Part shown: positions 8,122-17,378 of the stretch, piece after piece | How positions within the stretch are numbered: position 1 is the stretch's first letter | Layout: each line of letters begins with the position of its first letter | Source of the DNA: Actinomycetes bacterium | Lineage (GTDB): Bacteria > Actinomycetota > Acidimicrobiia > Acidimicrobiales > Ilumatobacteraceae | Direction: 5' to 3' | Assembly: GCA_029782355.1 (NCBI GenBank) | Contig: JAKOUY010000029.1 | Coordinates: forward strand, 1 to 64,000 | Length of the DNA: 64,000 bases | The notes under the pieces: model-generated | Seen by the model: only the letters and a program-made list of their open reading frames with translations | Told to the model about the DNA's origin: nothing | Database searches by the model: none | Program-made: the position numbers and the translations under genes

Positions 8122-9869
8122 ATGCGCTCCGGGGCGTCGATCCCCAGCAGGCCGAGACCCGTGGCCAGCACCCGCGCCGTCAGCCGGCACAGCGCCAGCC
8201 GGCTGGTGCGGGCCGGCTCGGGGGCCTTCAGCACCGGGCAGTGCTCGTAGAAGGCCGTGAAGGTCTGGGCCAGGTCGAAGAGGTAGGTGCACAGCCGGTG
8301 GGGGCTGAACGTCGACGCAGCGTCGTGCACGGCCGAGTCGAAGCGCAGCGCGGCGAGCGCCAGGGCCCGCTCGTGGGGGTCGTCGAGGATCGGGGCGACG
8401 CCGTCGGGCGCGCCGCCGTCGCCGCCGGCATCGGCCGCGGCACGGCGGAGGATCGAGCAGATCCGGGCGTGGGCGTACTGCAGGTACGGCCCGGTGTTGC
8501 CCTCGAAGGCCAGCATCCGCTGCCAGTCGAACACGTAGTCCTTGATCCGGTCGCTGGACAGCTCGGCGTACTTCAGGGCGCCGATCCCGATCGCCGCGCC
8601 GAGGGCATCGAGCTGGTCGGCCGGCACGTCGCTGCCCTTCTCGGCCACCGCGGCCCGGCCCCGCTGCACCGCCTCGTCGACCAGCTCGACGAAGGTCACC
8701 GGGTCCCCGCTGCGGCTGCGCAGCATCTTGCGATCGTCGCCCAGCACGCTGCCGAAGTTGACGTGCACCGCCCGCGCCGGCGGGACCAGGAACCCGGCCA
8801 TCCCGGCGACGGCGAACACCATCGACAGGTGCTGGGCCTGCGGCGTGCCCACGACGTACAGCAGCAGGGTCCGCCCGAGACGCTCGGTGCGGTCGATGAC
8901 GCAGGCCAGGTCGCTGGTGGCGTAGTTGAACCCACCGGTCCGGGCCTGGACGATGAGCGGCAGCGGGTCGCCGTCGCGGTTGGTGAACCCGGGGACCCAC
9001 ACCACCTTGGCCCCGTCGCTGTCGGCCAGCAGCCCGGCGGCGTCGAGACGTTCCAGCACCGCCGGCATGCCGTCCTGGTACTGCGACTCGCCGGCCAGGT
9101 CGGCCTTGGTGAGCAGCACGCCGAGGGTCCGGTAGACCCACTCGAAGTGGGCCATCGACTGCCCGACCAGGGCTTGCCACAGCGCCATCGTCTCCGGGTC
9201 CCGGCGGCCCTGAAGCAGGGTGACCCGCCGCCGGGCCCGTTCCCGGAACTCCTCGCTGGCGTCGAACTTGGTGCGGGCCTCGCGGTAGAACACGTTGAGG
9301 TCGGCGACGTGCATGGTGGCTGCGGCCGCCAGCCCACCCTCGTCGACGAGGTGCTCGATGAGCATGCCGAACGGCGTACCCCAGTCGCCGACGTGGTTCT
9401 CCCGGCGGACGTCGTGGCCGAGGAAGGCGAGGAGGCGCACCAGCGCATCGCCGATCACCGTCGAGCGCAGGTGACCGGCGTGCATCTCCTTGGCGATGTT
9501 CGGGGCGGAGTAGTCGACCACCACCCGCTCGCGGTGCCCGGCCGGGCTGACGCCGACGTGCGGATCGGCCGCCGCGTCGACGCACAGCCCGGCGATGAAC
9601 TCCGAGCGGAGCGTCAGGTTGACGAACCCGGGGCCGGCCACCTCGGCAGCGGCGCACGTCGAGGCGAAGCCGCCACCGGCCACCACCGCCTCGGCCAGCT
9701 GCCGCGGGGTGGACCCCACCCGCTTGGCCAGGGCCAGCGCCCCGTTGACCTGCAGGTCGGCCCGATCGCTGGGCCGCACCACCGGGTCGACCTGATCCTC
9801 GGGCAGACCGGCGGCCTCGCTCAGCGCTCGCCGGGCGACCTCGGTGACCAGGTGCAACGGGTCGGCCAT
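8118..9869 (-). CDS. argS: arginyl-tRNA synthetase
   Basis: Class I synthetase charging tRNA-Arg. 583 residues from ATG 9869. Order: N-terminal additional domain (1-~110), catalytic Rossmann fold with the HIGH-type HAGH at 130-133 in KEMHAGHLRST, FGSVLGDDRKMLRSRSG in place of a strict KMSKS (usual for ArgRS), and the C-terminal anticodon-binding domain ending in ATGLGLLGIDAPERM. A longer upstream reading is rejected, because a TAGAGT box ends 8 nt before this ATG. It is first in the argS-lysA-pemK-hom-thrC run. A tRNA-Arg gene lies 1.3 kb away on the other strand. Confidence 0.97.
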   Translation of the reverse strand: MADPLHLVTEVARRALSEAAGLPEDQVDPVVRPSDRADLQVNGALALAKRVGSTPRQLAEAVVAGGGFASTCAAAEVAGPGFVNLTLRSEFIAGLCVDAAADPHVGVSPAGHRERVVVDYSAPNIAKEMHAGHLRSTVIGDALVRLLAFLGHDVRRENHVGDWGTPFGMLIEHLVDEGGLAAAATMHVADLNVFYREARTKFDASEEFRERARRRVTLLQGRRDPETMALWQALVGQSMAHFEWVYRTLGVLLTKADLAGESQYQDGMPAVLERLDAAGLLADSDGAKVVWVPGFTNRDGDPLPLIVQARTGGFNYATSDLACVIDRTERLGRTLLLYVVGTPQAQHLSMVFAVAGMAGFLVPPARAVHVNFGSVLGDDRKMLRSRSGDPVTFVELVDEAVQRGRAAVAEKGSDVPADQLDALGAAIGIGALKYAELSSDRIKDYVFDWQRMLAFEGNTGPYLQYAHARICSILRRAAADAGGDGGAPDGVAPILDDPHERALALAALRFDSAVHDAASTFSPHRLCTYLFDLAQTFTAFYEHCPVLKAPEPARTSRLALCRLTARVLATGLGLLGIDAPERM

Positions 9870-9877
9870 GAGCGCCA

Positions 9878-9883
9878 ACTCTA
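9878..9883 (-). promoter_or_regulatory. candidate -10 element of argS
   Basis: Minus strand TAGAGT, 8 nt before the argS ATG. This spacing would put the transcript start at or within about 2 nt of the start codon, giving a leaderless or nearly leaderless mRNA. Confidence 0.45.
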
Positions 9884-10006
9884 CCGAGCGGGCCGGACGC
9901 GGCCCCGGTGCGTCGGCGGCGCCAGATCGCACGTATTTCGGCGCGCCGAGCAGGATCAGTCCGCTGCCGCCGGGACCACCGGCGCCCACCCCGAGGAGCT
10001 GCCGCC

Positions 10007-10513
10007 ATGTCCGTCCATCCCCACCTCCACCCCACCCGGTGCGATCACACCCGACCGAATCCGTCGGCGACCCGTCGCCGCTCCCGCCGCCTCGCTGTCG
10101 GGCTGCTGGCGCTGGCCAGCGTGGTCGGTGCCTCGTGCTCGGCCGACGACGCAGCCAACAAGGCGCTGAAGGACGCCGGGGTCAACGTCAACACCAAGGG
10201 CGGCCTGCCCGCCGGCTTCCCCACCGAGGTTCCCGTGCCCGACCTGAAGATCCAGACCGGTCTGGCCGACCCCACCGGGTTCAACCTTCGTCTCACCGCG
10301 CCCGATGCCGTGGCTGACGTGACCGCCTACAAGGCCACGTTGAAGGCCGCCGGCTTCACGATCAGCGACGAGTTCGACAACACCAAGGGCGCCGGTCACA
10401 ACATCGGCTTCACCGCCACCGGCAAGGGCTTCAAGGTCATCGCCGTCGGGTTCCCCAAGGACACGCCCGTCGACGCCAACTACCTGGCCGTGCACGTCGA
10501 GAAGTCGGCGTGA
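10007..10513 (+). CDS. putative lipoprotein of unknown function
   Basis: 168 residues starting at an ATG with a GAGGAG ribosome binding site about 9 nt upstream. An Arg-rich N-region is followed by a hydrophobic stretch (LAVGLLALASVVG) ending in the lipobox-like ASC near residue 44-46, so export and lipid attachment to the membrane are likely; the long Arg-rich N-region (about 30 residues) is unusual. The mature part, about 120 residues, is small and lysine-rich with two alpha-beta-beta-like units and no known motif. It is divergent from argS with 137 bp between them. Confidence 0.75.
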   Translation: MSVHPHLHPTRCDHTRPNPSATRRRSRRLAVGLLALASVVGASCSADDAANKALKDAGVNVNTKGGLPAGFPTEVPVPDLKIQTGLADPTGFNLRLTAPDAVADVTAYKATLKAAGFTISDEFDNTKGAGHNIGFTATGKGFKVIAVGFPKDTPVDANYLAVHVEKSA

Positions 10514-10641
10514 CCGATCCGGCGAACCACTGCAGGCACTGCGGCGTATCACCGCGCGGCCGACCAACTCTCTGTCGGCGGATGCGGACGAACCGCACCC
10601 GGATCACCACCAACACCTCACCGACAACGAAGGAGAACACC

Positions 10642-11049
10642 ATGATCAAGCGGGCGATCCAGACAGCCCTCGCCACCGTCGTCGCCACGGCGTCGCTGGC
10701 CGTGCTGCCGTCCACCGGGGCCCACGCCCAAGCTCGGCAGTGGAAGTACTTCCGCGTGCCGGACTCCGTGCCGCTGAAGGTGCTGGGCACGGCGTGCGCG
10801 CCCGCCGAGTGGAACACGGTCGGCCGGACCCAGTGGAACACCGGCATGATCTGCAACTTCTACAACTCCGGCGGCACCACCAAGTACCACTGGACGCTCT
10901 GGAAGTACGACCCGGCGTCCCACGACTCCTGCTTCTCCGACGGCTGGGCGAACATCAAGAGCCAGGTCGTCAACCGGCTCTACAACCCGGCGCTGTGCCA
11001 CCAGCCCAGCACCGGGCGGATCCCCTTCAGCCAGTACGTCGCGGGCTGA
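10642..11049 (+). CDS. small secreted Cys/Trp-containing protein of unknown function
   Basis: 135 residues. ATG 10642 has AAGGAG about 8 nt upstream and begins a clear Sec signal peptide (MIKRAIQTALATVVATASLAVLPS, cut after AHA near residue 30). The mature domain has four cysteines and many aromatic residues (RQWKYFRV, YHWTLWKY, DGWANIK), suggesting a small disulfide-stabilised extracellular domain. No family recognised. It lies 128 bp after the lipoprotein gene and is followed by a strong hairpin. Confidence 0.8.
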   Translation: MIKRAIQTALATVVATASLAVLPSTGAHAQARQWKYFRVPDSVPLKVLGTACAPAEWNTVGRTQWNTGMICNFYNSGGTTKYHWTLWKYDPASHDSCFSDGWANIKSQVVNRLYNPALCHQPSTGRIPFSQYVAG

Positions 11050-11071
11050 CCGGCGACGGCCCATCCTCCCC

Positions 11072-11105
11072 GACGCCCGGGCCGGCGAGCCGCCGCCCGG
11101 GCGTC
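11072..11105 (+). terminator. GC-rich hairpin, candidate terminator
   Basis: Arms GACGCCCGGGC (11072-11082) and GCCCGGGCGTC (11095-11105) are perfectly complementary over 11 bp with a 12-nt loop. It lies 22 bp after the stop of the secreted-protein gene and before the tRNA. There is no T run after it, so it would be a non-canonical terminator of the kind often seen in high-GC actinobacteria, or a 3' stabiliser. Confidence 0.55.
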
Positions 11106-11125
11106 GTCGCGCCCCGGCGGCCGGG

Positions 11126-11131
11126 TACACT
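11126..11131 (+). promoter_or_regulatory. candidate -10 element of the tRNA-Arg gene
   Basis: TACACT ends 9 nt before the first base of the mature tRNA, a normal distance for a short 5' leader. No convincing -35 is seen. Confidence 0.45.
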
Positions 11132-11140
11132 GCCTCGCCC

Positions 11141-11213
11141 GCCCTCGTAGCTCAGGGGATAGAGCAACGGTTTCCGGAACCGTGTGTCGGAGGTTCGAAT
11201 CCTTCCGGGGGCG
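11141..11213 (+). tRNA. tRNA-Arg, anticodon CCG
   Basis: The 73 bases fold as a standard cloverleaf: acceptor GCCCTCG pairs with CGGGGGC through one G-T pair, D arm GCTC...GAGC, anticodon stem ACGGT/ACCGT around loop TTCCGGA (anticodon CCG, reading CGG), and T arm GGAGG-TTCGAAT-CCTTC. The discriminator base is G. The 3' CCA is not encoded and must be added by nucleotidyltransferase. Confidence 0.96.
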
Positions 11214-11252
11214 CCCCGATCGGTCACACTGTGGTCCGACCACGATCGATCT

Positions 11253-12413
<1,161 letters not shown>

Positions 12414-12427
12414 GTCCGCTCGGGCCG

Positions 12428-12993
12428 ATGTCGGAGGCGACCGCTCCGGCCGGCCGCGGGCGCACGACCAGGCTGGCGGTCTACACCTGCGTGTTCGGCG
12501 ACGGCTACGACCCAGCCCGGTCGACGCGCTCGACGGGGTCGACTTCCTGGCCTTCACCGATCGGCGCCACTGGCGGGTCTCCGGGTGGGAGCCACGGCGG
12601 GTCGAGCCACTGCTGCCCGCCGACCTGGCGCGCAGTTCCCGCGCTCCGAAGATCCTCGCCCATCGCTGGCTCCCCGACCACGACCGTTCCGTGTACGTGG
12701 ACAGCCGGGTCGGCTTGACGGGTGATCCGCAGGGGTTGTGGGCGTCGCTGATCGGCCCCACGCCGTCGGCCGACATCTGGTTCGGTGCGTTCCACCACTC
12801 CGAGCGAGCGACCGTGCTCGACGAGTTCGCCGAGGTCCTGACCCACGGGTTCGACGCCGCCGCCGTGCTGCACGAGCAGCTCGCCGCCTACGCCCTGACC
12901 GACCCGGACGGTCTGGCCCGCCGGGCCCGGCGAGCCGTGCGCCGCAGCCTGCGCCGGATGCGACCCTTCGGCCACGAGCGGTCACGCCGGTAG
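12428..12993 (+). pseudogene. DUF616/TOD1-like glycosyltransferase-type gene with a -1 frameshift
   Basis: Two frames together spell one protein. From ATG 12428 the first frame gives TRLAVYTCVFGDGYDP and then loses sense; from about 12514 the next frame continues PVDALDGVDFLAFTDRRHW through KILAHRW, YVDSRVGLTGDP and WFGAFHHSERATVLDEFAEV to a TAG at 12993. The order (V)YT..FG.YD, GVDF..FTD, K...HRW, YVDSR, HH.ER is that of the DUF616 (TOD1/MUCI70 hexosyltransferase-like) family. Loss of one base around the CCC at 12511-12513 joins the frames, giving about 189 residues. It is either a real lesion or a sequencing error at a C run; near-perfect conservation after the shift favours a recent or artificial event. 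Confidence 0.7.
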
Positions 12994-12996
12994 CCT
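12991..12996 (+). promoter_or_regulatory. candidate -10 element of gene 13006-13614
   Basis: TAGCCT, overlapping the TAG stop of the upstream frame, ends 9 nt before the next ATG. The transcript would have almost no leader. Confidence 0.35.
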
Positions 12997-13005
12997 GGCC
13001 GGCCG

Positions 13006-13614
13006 ATGAACCAGATGAAGACCCGCCTGGCGGCACTCAACCTGCTCGACCGTGCCTTCCTGGCGATGTCCGACGACGAGCTCGCCACCCTGTTCGACTC
13101 GCTCCCCGACGACCATCGCAGCTCGCTCGACGGGATTGCCGGGGGACCCGACGGCGGGTTCACCGACCCGCAGGCCCGGCTCCTGGGCCTGCGCGGCGCC
13201 GCCGGGCGCGGCCGGATCAGCGGTCAGCTGGAGCAGATCTGCACGATCCTCACCGACCCGGCGCTGGCCGACTGCATCACCGCGCTGGGCGACCACGCCG
13301 ACAACCCCAGCGAGGAGCAGCTGCTGGCGGTCACCCCGGCGCTGGTGGAGACCTACGGCCTGCCGACGGTCCGGCTGATGCTGGCGTCCGCGGTGGCCGG
13401 CGAGGCGGCCGCCTCGCCCATGCTGATCGGTCTGCTGAAGGCCGAGGACGGTCCGTTCGCCCTCCCGCCGGTCGAGCCGCGCCCGACCGAGGTGCTCCCC
13501 CCACGCAGCGCGCCCGACGACGTCAAGGCCAAGCGTCAGGCGGCCAAGGACGCCAAGAAGGCCGCCGCCCGGGCCCGGCGCGACCAGCAAGCCCGCGCCG
13601 GCCACCGCGGCTAA
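13006..13614 (+). CDS. unknown soluble protein with Lys/Ala/Arg-rich tail
   Basis: 202 residues from ATG 13006. The first ~150 residues look helical and acidic (LLDRAFLAMSDDELATLFDSL), with no signal peptide or membrane segment. The last ~35 residues (AKRQAAKDAKKAAARARRDQ) form a charged basic tail that could bind nucleic acid or form a coiled coil. I do not recognise a family. It sits between the DUF616-like gene and the LysE transporter, all on the plus strand. Confidence 0.7.
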   Translation: MNQMKTRLAALNLLDRAFLAMSDDELATLFDSLPDDHRSSLDGIAGGPDGGFTDPQARLLGLRGAAGRGRISGQLEQICTILTDPALADCITALGDHADNPSEEQLLAVTPALVETYGLPTVRLMLASAVAGEAAASPMLIGLLKAEDGPFALPPVEPRPTEVLPPRSAPDDVKAKRQAAKDAKKAAARARRDQQARAGHRG

Positions 13615-13642
13615 CGGCCCGGGCCGCGCCGGCCGCGCCGAG

Positions 13643-13648
13643 TACCGT
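13643..13648 (+). promoter_or_regulatory. candidate -10 element of the LysE-type gene
   Basis: TACCGT ends 8 nt before ATG 13657, consistent with a leaderless transcript. Confidence 0.4.
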
Positions 13649-13656
13649 CACCCGCC

Positions 13657-14289
13657 ATGCCCCCGGCCCATTCGCTCGTGGCCTTCGTGGCCGCCACGTT
13701 CGTGCTCCTGCTCGTCCCCGGCCCCGCTGTGCTGTACATCGTCAACCGCAGCGTCACCGGCGGGCGTGCCGTCGGCTTGGCCGCCGTGGCCGGGCTGGAG
13801 ATCGGGGACGCCATCCAGGCCATCGCCGCCGCCGCCGGGCTGTCGGCGGTGGTCGCCACCTCGGCCACCGCCTTCAGCGTGGTCAAGTGGCTGGGCGTCG
13901 CCTACCTGCTGCTCACCGGCATCCGCACCTTGGCCCGTCCCCCGGAGGCCCTGCGGGTCGACGCCGGGGCCACGCCACGGGCCCACGTGCTCCGCCAGGG
14001 GATCCTGGTCAACGCCCTGAACCCGAAGACCTCGATGTTCTTCCTGTCGATCTTCCCCCAGTTCGTCGACCCGCGCCGGGGCCATGCCGTGACCCAGTCG
14101 CTGATCCTTGGGGCGGTCTTCGTGATCCTGGCCTCGATCACCAACGCGACCTATGCCGTGATCGCCAGCCACCTCGGCTCCCGGCTGGTCACCTCACGCT
14201 CCCTGCCCGCGGTGCGCCGCTGGGTCTCCGGCGGGATGTTCGTCGGCCTCGGGTTGCTGGCCGCCACCGTACGGCGCAGCAACGCCTGA
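13657..14289 (+). CDS. LysE/RhtB family amino-acid exporter
   Basis: Inner-membrane exporter of 210 residues with about six hydrophobic segments. The N-terminal FVLLLVPGPAVLYIVNRSVTGGR holds the conserved PGPA motif of the LysE/RhtB family, followed by GLEIGDAIQAIAAAAGL, and NPKTSMFFLSIFPQF is the typical mid-protein signature. Members export amino acids such as homoserine, threonine or lysine; the substrate cannot be told. Its last 96 bp overlap, tail to tail, the 3' end of the MFS gene on the other strand. Confidence 0.9.
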   Translation: MPPAHSLVAFVAATFVLLLVPGPAVLYIVNRSVTGGRAVGLAAVAGLEIGDAIQAIAAAAGLSAVVATSATAFSVVKWLGVAYLLLTGIRTLARPPEALRVDAGATPRAHVLRQGILVNALNPKTSMFFLSIFPQFVDPRRGHAVTQSLILGAVFVILASITNATYAVIASHLGSRLVTSRSLPAVRRWVSGGMFVGLGLLAATVRRSNA

Positions 14290-15465
14290 GCGCCCCATCC
14301 GCCGGGCCACCCGGGTGCGCACCAGGACCAAGCCGATCAGGGCGGCGACCGACGCCCCGGCGAACGCCCCACGCTGATCGGTCCAGGCCGCCACCGCACC
14401 GAACACCAGCCCACCGGCGGCCACGCCGACCTCGAAGAACATGGTGAACGTCGACATCATCAACACCTGCTCGTCGTCCGCCGCGGCGTTGGACGCCAGT
14501 GCCGAGAGCGAGGGGAACAGCATCGACACGCCGAGGGCCAGCAGCGCCGTGCCGACCAGCACGCCGGTGCGCGTCACCCAGAGCGCCAGCACGCCCATGC
14601 CGGCCGCCATTCCGACCATCGATGCCGAGACCGCGGTGATCAACCCGATGCGCTCGGGAAGGCGGGCGCCGCCGATGCGCACGGCCAGGCACACGACCGT
14701 GTAGAGGGCGAACACCGGCGCCGACCCGGAGAAGCCGACCTGGCGAGCATGGTCCGGCAGGAACGCCGAGAACGGCGAGAACGCGGCCACCCCGATGGCC
14801 AGCGCCGCCCCGGGCAGCATGGCGCCCCGATGGATCAGCCCGGTGCGCCGCCGAGGGGTCCTCGTGACCGACCGCGGGTCGTCGACCGGTCTGGGTCCGG
14901 CGGCCGCCAGCACACCGGCCAGGACGATGAAGCCGGCCCCGAGGAAGAAGGCCGCCCGGTACCGACCGCGGTTGACCAGATGATCGGCGAACAGTGGGCC
15001 GAGCCCCAGGCCGACGAAGACCCCGACGGAGTAGTAGCTGGCCGCCTCGGCCCGGCGGCGCGGCGCCGCCGACTGGGCCACCAGCGTGGCCCCACCAACG
15101 AACACGAAGGCCTCGCCCACGCCTTGCAGGCCGCGCAACGGCAGCAGCACGTAGCGGTTGGCGACGTACGCCGCCCCGATCGTGGCCAGCACGGCCACGC
15201 CGGCGCCAGCCATCATCAGCATCCGCATCCCCCACCGCTCGCCGAGGCGGGCCAACAGCGGCCGGCAGGCGATGGCCGAGATGCTGAACGCGGCCATCGT
15301 CAGACCGATGTCGAACTTCGAGCCGCCGAGGCCGCGCTCGACCAGCGTGGGGATCAGCGGGACCAGCACCCCGACATAGACGAAGTACGCGAGGGTCGCG
15401 GCCGTGACCACCACGAACTGGGCGGTCACGACGCGCTGCCGGTCGGCACCGACCGGCGCGCCCAT
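14194..15465 (-). CDS. MFS transporter
   Basis: 423 residues with about 12 hydrophobic segments; the first, AQFVVVTAATLAYFVYVGVLVPLIPTLVERG, and the loop RPLLARLGERWGMR correspond to TM1 and the motif-A loop of the major facilitator superfamily. A long central loop (about residues 205-230, Arg/Pro-rich) joins the two halves. ATG 15465 overlaps the stop of the acyl-CoA dehydrogenase (TGATG), so the two are translated together; export of a fatty-acid-related compound is possible. The hydrophilic last ~35 residues lie antisense to lysE codons and are probably an extension after loss of an earlier stop. Confidence 0.88.
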   Translation of the reverse strand: MGAPVGADRQRVVTAQFVVVTAATLAYFVYVGVLVPLIPTLVERGLGGSKFDIGLTMAAFSISAIACRPLLARLGERWGMRMLMMAGAGVAVLATIGAAYVANRYVLLPLRGLQGVGEAFVFVGGATLVAQSAAPRRRAEAASYYSVGVFVGLGLGPLFADHLVNRGRYRAAFFLGAGFIVLAGVLAAAGPRPVDDPRSVTRTPRRRTGLIHRGAMLPGAALAIGVAAFSPFSAFLPDHARQVGFSGSAPVFALYTVVCLAVRIGGARLPERIGLITAVSASMVGMAAGMGVLALWVTRTGVLVGTALLALGVSMLFPSLSALASNAAADDEQVLMMSTFTMFFEVGVAAGGLVFGAVAAWTDQRGAFAGASVAALIGLVLVRTRVARRMGRSGVAAPYGGGQQPEADEHPAGDPAAHRGQGA

Positions 15466-16694
15466 CAGGACGGCTCTTTGGGCAGCCCGAGGACCCGCTC
15501 GCCGACGATGTTGCGCTGGATCTGACTGGTCCCGCCCCAGATCGTCTCGCTGCGGCTGAAGAAGAAGGCACTGATCATCGGGCTGACCGGGTAGGTCGGA
15601 CGTCGCCCGATGCGGTTCGACGCCGGCCACGAGCCGCCGGCCGGGCCGGTGTCCACCAGCATCGCTGCCGGACCGTAGATGTCCAGGCACAGCTCCATGG
15701 CCCGTTGGTGCATCTCGCTCCAGAACATCTTGTTGCCCGCGCCCAGGGCGGCGACGCCGGGATCCCGGGCCCCGCTGAGCGTGGCGCTCAGCGAGCGCAG
15801 ACCGTTGATCCGCAGGATCTGGATCTTCGTGTAGTACTGGACCAACCGCTGGCGGATCATCGGGTCGTCGACGGCACCGTTCGCCGTGGCCGCCTCGACC
15901 ATCAGCCGGTACTCCTCCTCGAAGCGCCGGTAGCCGGTGGTCGCACTCATGCCGCGCTCGAACGCCAGGGTCGAGTTGGCCACCTTCCAGCCGTTGTTGA
16001 CCCCGCCGACCACGTTGTCCTTCGGGCACCGGGCCTCGGTGAAGAACACCTCGCAGAACTCGGCGGTGCCGTCCGGCTGGGTGATGCCGCGCACCTCGAC
16101 CCCGGGCTGCTTCATCGGCACCAGCAGGTAGCTGATGCCCTGGTGCTTGGGCGCCTGCGGATCGGTGCGGGTCAGCAGGAAGCAGTAGTCGGCGTGGTAC
16201 CCCTGGGTGGTCCACACCTTCTGGCCGTTGATCACCCACTCCTCCCCGTCGAGCTCGGCGGTGGTGGACAACGACGCCAGGTCCGATCCGCTGTTCGGCT
16301 CGCTGAACCCCTGGCACCAGGCCATGGTCCCGTTGAGGATCCGCGGCAGGAAGTAGCGCTTCTGCGCTTCGGTCCCCCACTGCAGGATCGTCGGGCCCAC
16401 CAGCGTGTCACCGAAGAAGTCGGCGCGCAGCGGGGCCTTGAGTCGGGCGAACTCCTCGGCCAGCACGACCCCCTGCATGGTCGACAGGCCCTTGCCGCCG
16501 TACTCGGCCGGCCAGGTGGCGCAGATCCATCCGCCCTCGTGCAGGGTCGCCGGCCACTGCTCGTTGAACGCGGTGCGCTCCTCGGCAGTCATCTCGAACC
16601 CCGGCTCACCCCACCCGGCGGGCAGGTGGTCGTGCAGCCACGAGCGGATCTCCGACCGGAAGGCCTCGGCATCGGCGGGGTACGTCAGGTCCAT
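15465..16694 (-). CDS. acyl-CoA dehydrogenase, FadE type
   Basis: 409 residues from ATG 16694 (MDLTYPADAEAFRSEIRSWL). Signatures: WPAEYGGKGLS, ARLKAPLRADFFGDTLVGPTILQWGTEAQK, GFSEPNSGSDLASL, WVINGQKVWTTQGYHADYC, and near the C-terminus FFFSRSETIWGGTSQIQRNIVGERVLGLP. In the last motif the position before GTSQIQ, usually the catalytic Glu, is Gly; the base may instead lie on the earlier helix, as in long-chain and isovaleryl-type enzymes. Actinobacterial paralogues of this type act on steroid or branched substrates. Overlaps the MFS gene downstream. Confidence 0.9.
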   Translation of the reverse strand: MDLTYPADAEAFRSEIRSWLHDHLPAGWGEPGFEMTAEERTAFNEQWPATLHEGGWICATWPAEYGGKGLSTMQGVVLAEEFARLKAPLRADFFGDTLVGPTILQWGTEAQKRYFLPRILNGTMAWCQGFSEPNSGSDLASLSTTAELDGEEWVINGQKVWTTQGYHADYCFLLTRTDPQAPKHQGISYLLVPMKQPGVEVRGITQPDGTAEFCEVFFTEARCPKDNVVGGVNNGWKVANSTLAFERGMSATTGYRRFEEEYRLMVEAATANGAVDDPMIRQRLVQYYTKIQILRINGLRSLSATLSGARDPGVAALGAGNKMFWSEMHQRAMELCLDIYGPAAMLVDTGPAGGSWPASNRIGRRPTYPVSPMISAFFFSRSETIWGGTSQIQRNIVGERVLGLPKEPS

Positions 16695-16700
16695 CGCGCC

Positions 16701-16706
16701 AGTATG
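16701..16706 (-). promoter_or_regulatory. candidate -10 element of the acyl-CoA dehydrogenase at 15465-16694
   Basis: Minus strand CATACT, ending 6 nt before the ATG, in the 59-bp divergent gap with the acetyltransferase gene. This fits a leaderless start. Confidence 0.4.
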
Positions 16707-16739
16707 TCGGCTCACTCGGCGAGCTCGCCGTCCCGGACG

Positions 16740-16745
16740 TACAGT
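16740..16745 (+). promoter_or_regulatory. candidate -10 element of the GNAT gene
   Basis: TACAGT ends 8 nt before GTG 16754; it supports that GTG as the start. Confidence 0.4.
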
Positions 16746-16753
16746 CGGCCGCC

Positions 16754-17353
16754 GTGGAGATCCCGGCCATCGTCACGGCGCGCCTCGTGCTGCGCAGCTT
16801 CGTCCCCGAGGACCTCGCCCCGTTCGCCGCCCTCAACGCCGACCCGCGGGTCATGGAACACTTCCCGTCGACACTGACCCGAACGCAGAGCGACGCCCTG
16901 GCCGGACGGATCGTCCAGAAGTGGTCGGACCATGGCCACGGGCTGTGGGCCGTCGCCCGGCTCGACGACGACGCCTTCATCGGCTTCGTCGGCCTGGCCG
17001 TCCCGAACTTCGACGCCTGCTTCCTGCCACGGATCGAGGTCGGCTGGCGGCTGGCGGCTGCCCACTGGGGTCAGGGCTTCGCCCCCGAGGCGGCGACCGC
17101 CGCGCTGCACTGGGGCTTCACCCACCTGCAACCACCCGGCGACGAGTTCGTCAGCTTCACCTCGGCGGGCAACACCAAGTCCCGGCGGGTGATGGAGAAG
17201 CTGGGCATGACCCATGACCCGGCCGACGACTTCGACCATCCGGCCCACCCGGGGTGGGACGGCCGCCGCCACGTGCTGTACCGCCTGGCGCGCCACCGTT
17301 GGGCTGCGCTGGCCGCCGAGCGGGCTGGGCGAGGTGCATCAGGTCGGCGCTGA
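16754..17353 (+). CDS. GNAT family N-acetyltransferase, RimJ/RimL-like
   Basis: 199 residues from GTG 16754. TARLVLRSFVPEDLAPFAALNADPRVMEHFP is the usual beginning of RimJ/RimL-like acetyltransferases; EVGWRLAAAHWGQGFAPEAATAAL is the acetyl-CoA binding region (pattern R/Q-x-x-G-x-A), followed by SAGNTKSRRVMEKLGM. It transfers acetyl from acetyl-CoA to an amine, either a protein N-terminus or a small molecule; the target is unknown. The C-terminal ~25 residues are Arg/Ala-rich and not part of the fold. Confidence 0.9.
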   Translation: MEIPAIVTARLVLRSFVPEDLAPFAALNADPRVMEHFPSTLTRTQSDALAGRIVQKWSDHGHGLWAVARLDDDAFIGFVGLAVPNFDACFLPRIEVGWRLAAAHWGQGFAPEAATAALHWGFTHLQPPGDEFVSFTSAGNTKSRRVMEKLGMTHDPADDFDHPAHPGWDGRRHVLYRLARHRWAALAAERAGRGASGRR

Positions 17354-17364
17354 CGGCCCCCTCG

Positions 17365-17370
17365 TATACT
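17365..17370 (+). promoter_or_regulatory. candidate -10 element of the sulfotransferase gene
   Basis: TATACT, the best -10 match in the window, ends 8 nt before ATG 17379. It lies in the 25-bp gap after the GNAT stop. This points to a leaderless mRNA. Confidence 0.55.
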
Positions 17371-17378
17371 GCCGCGTC

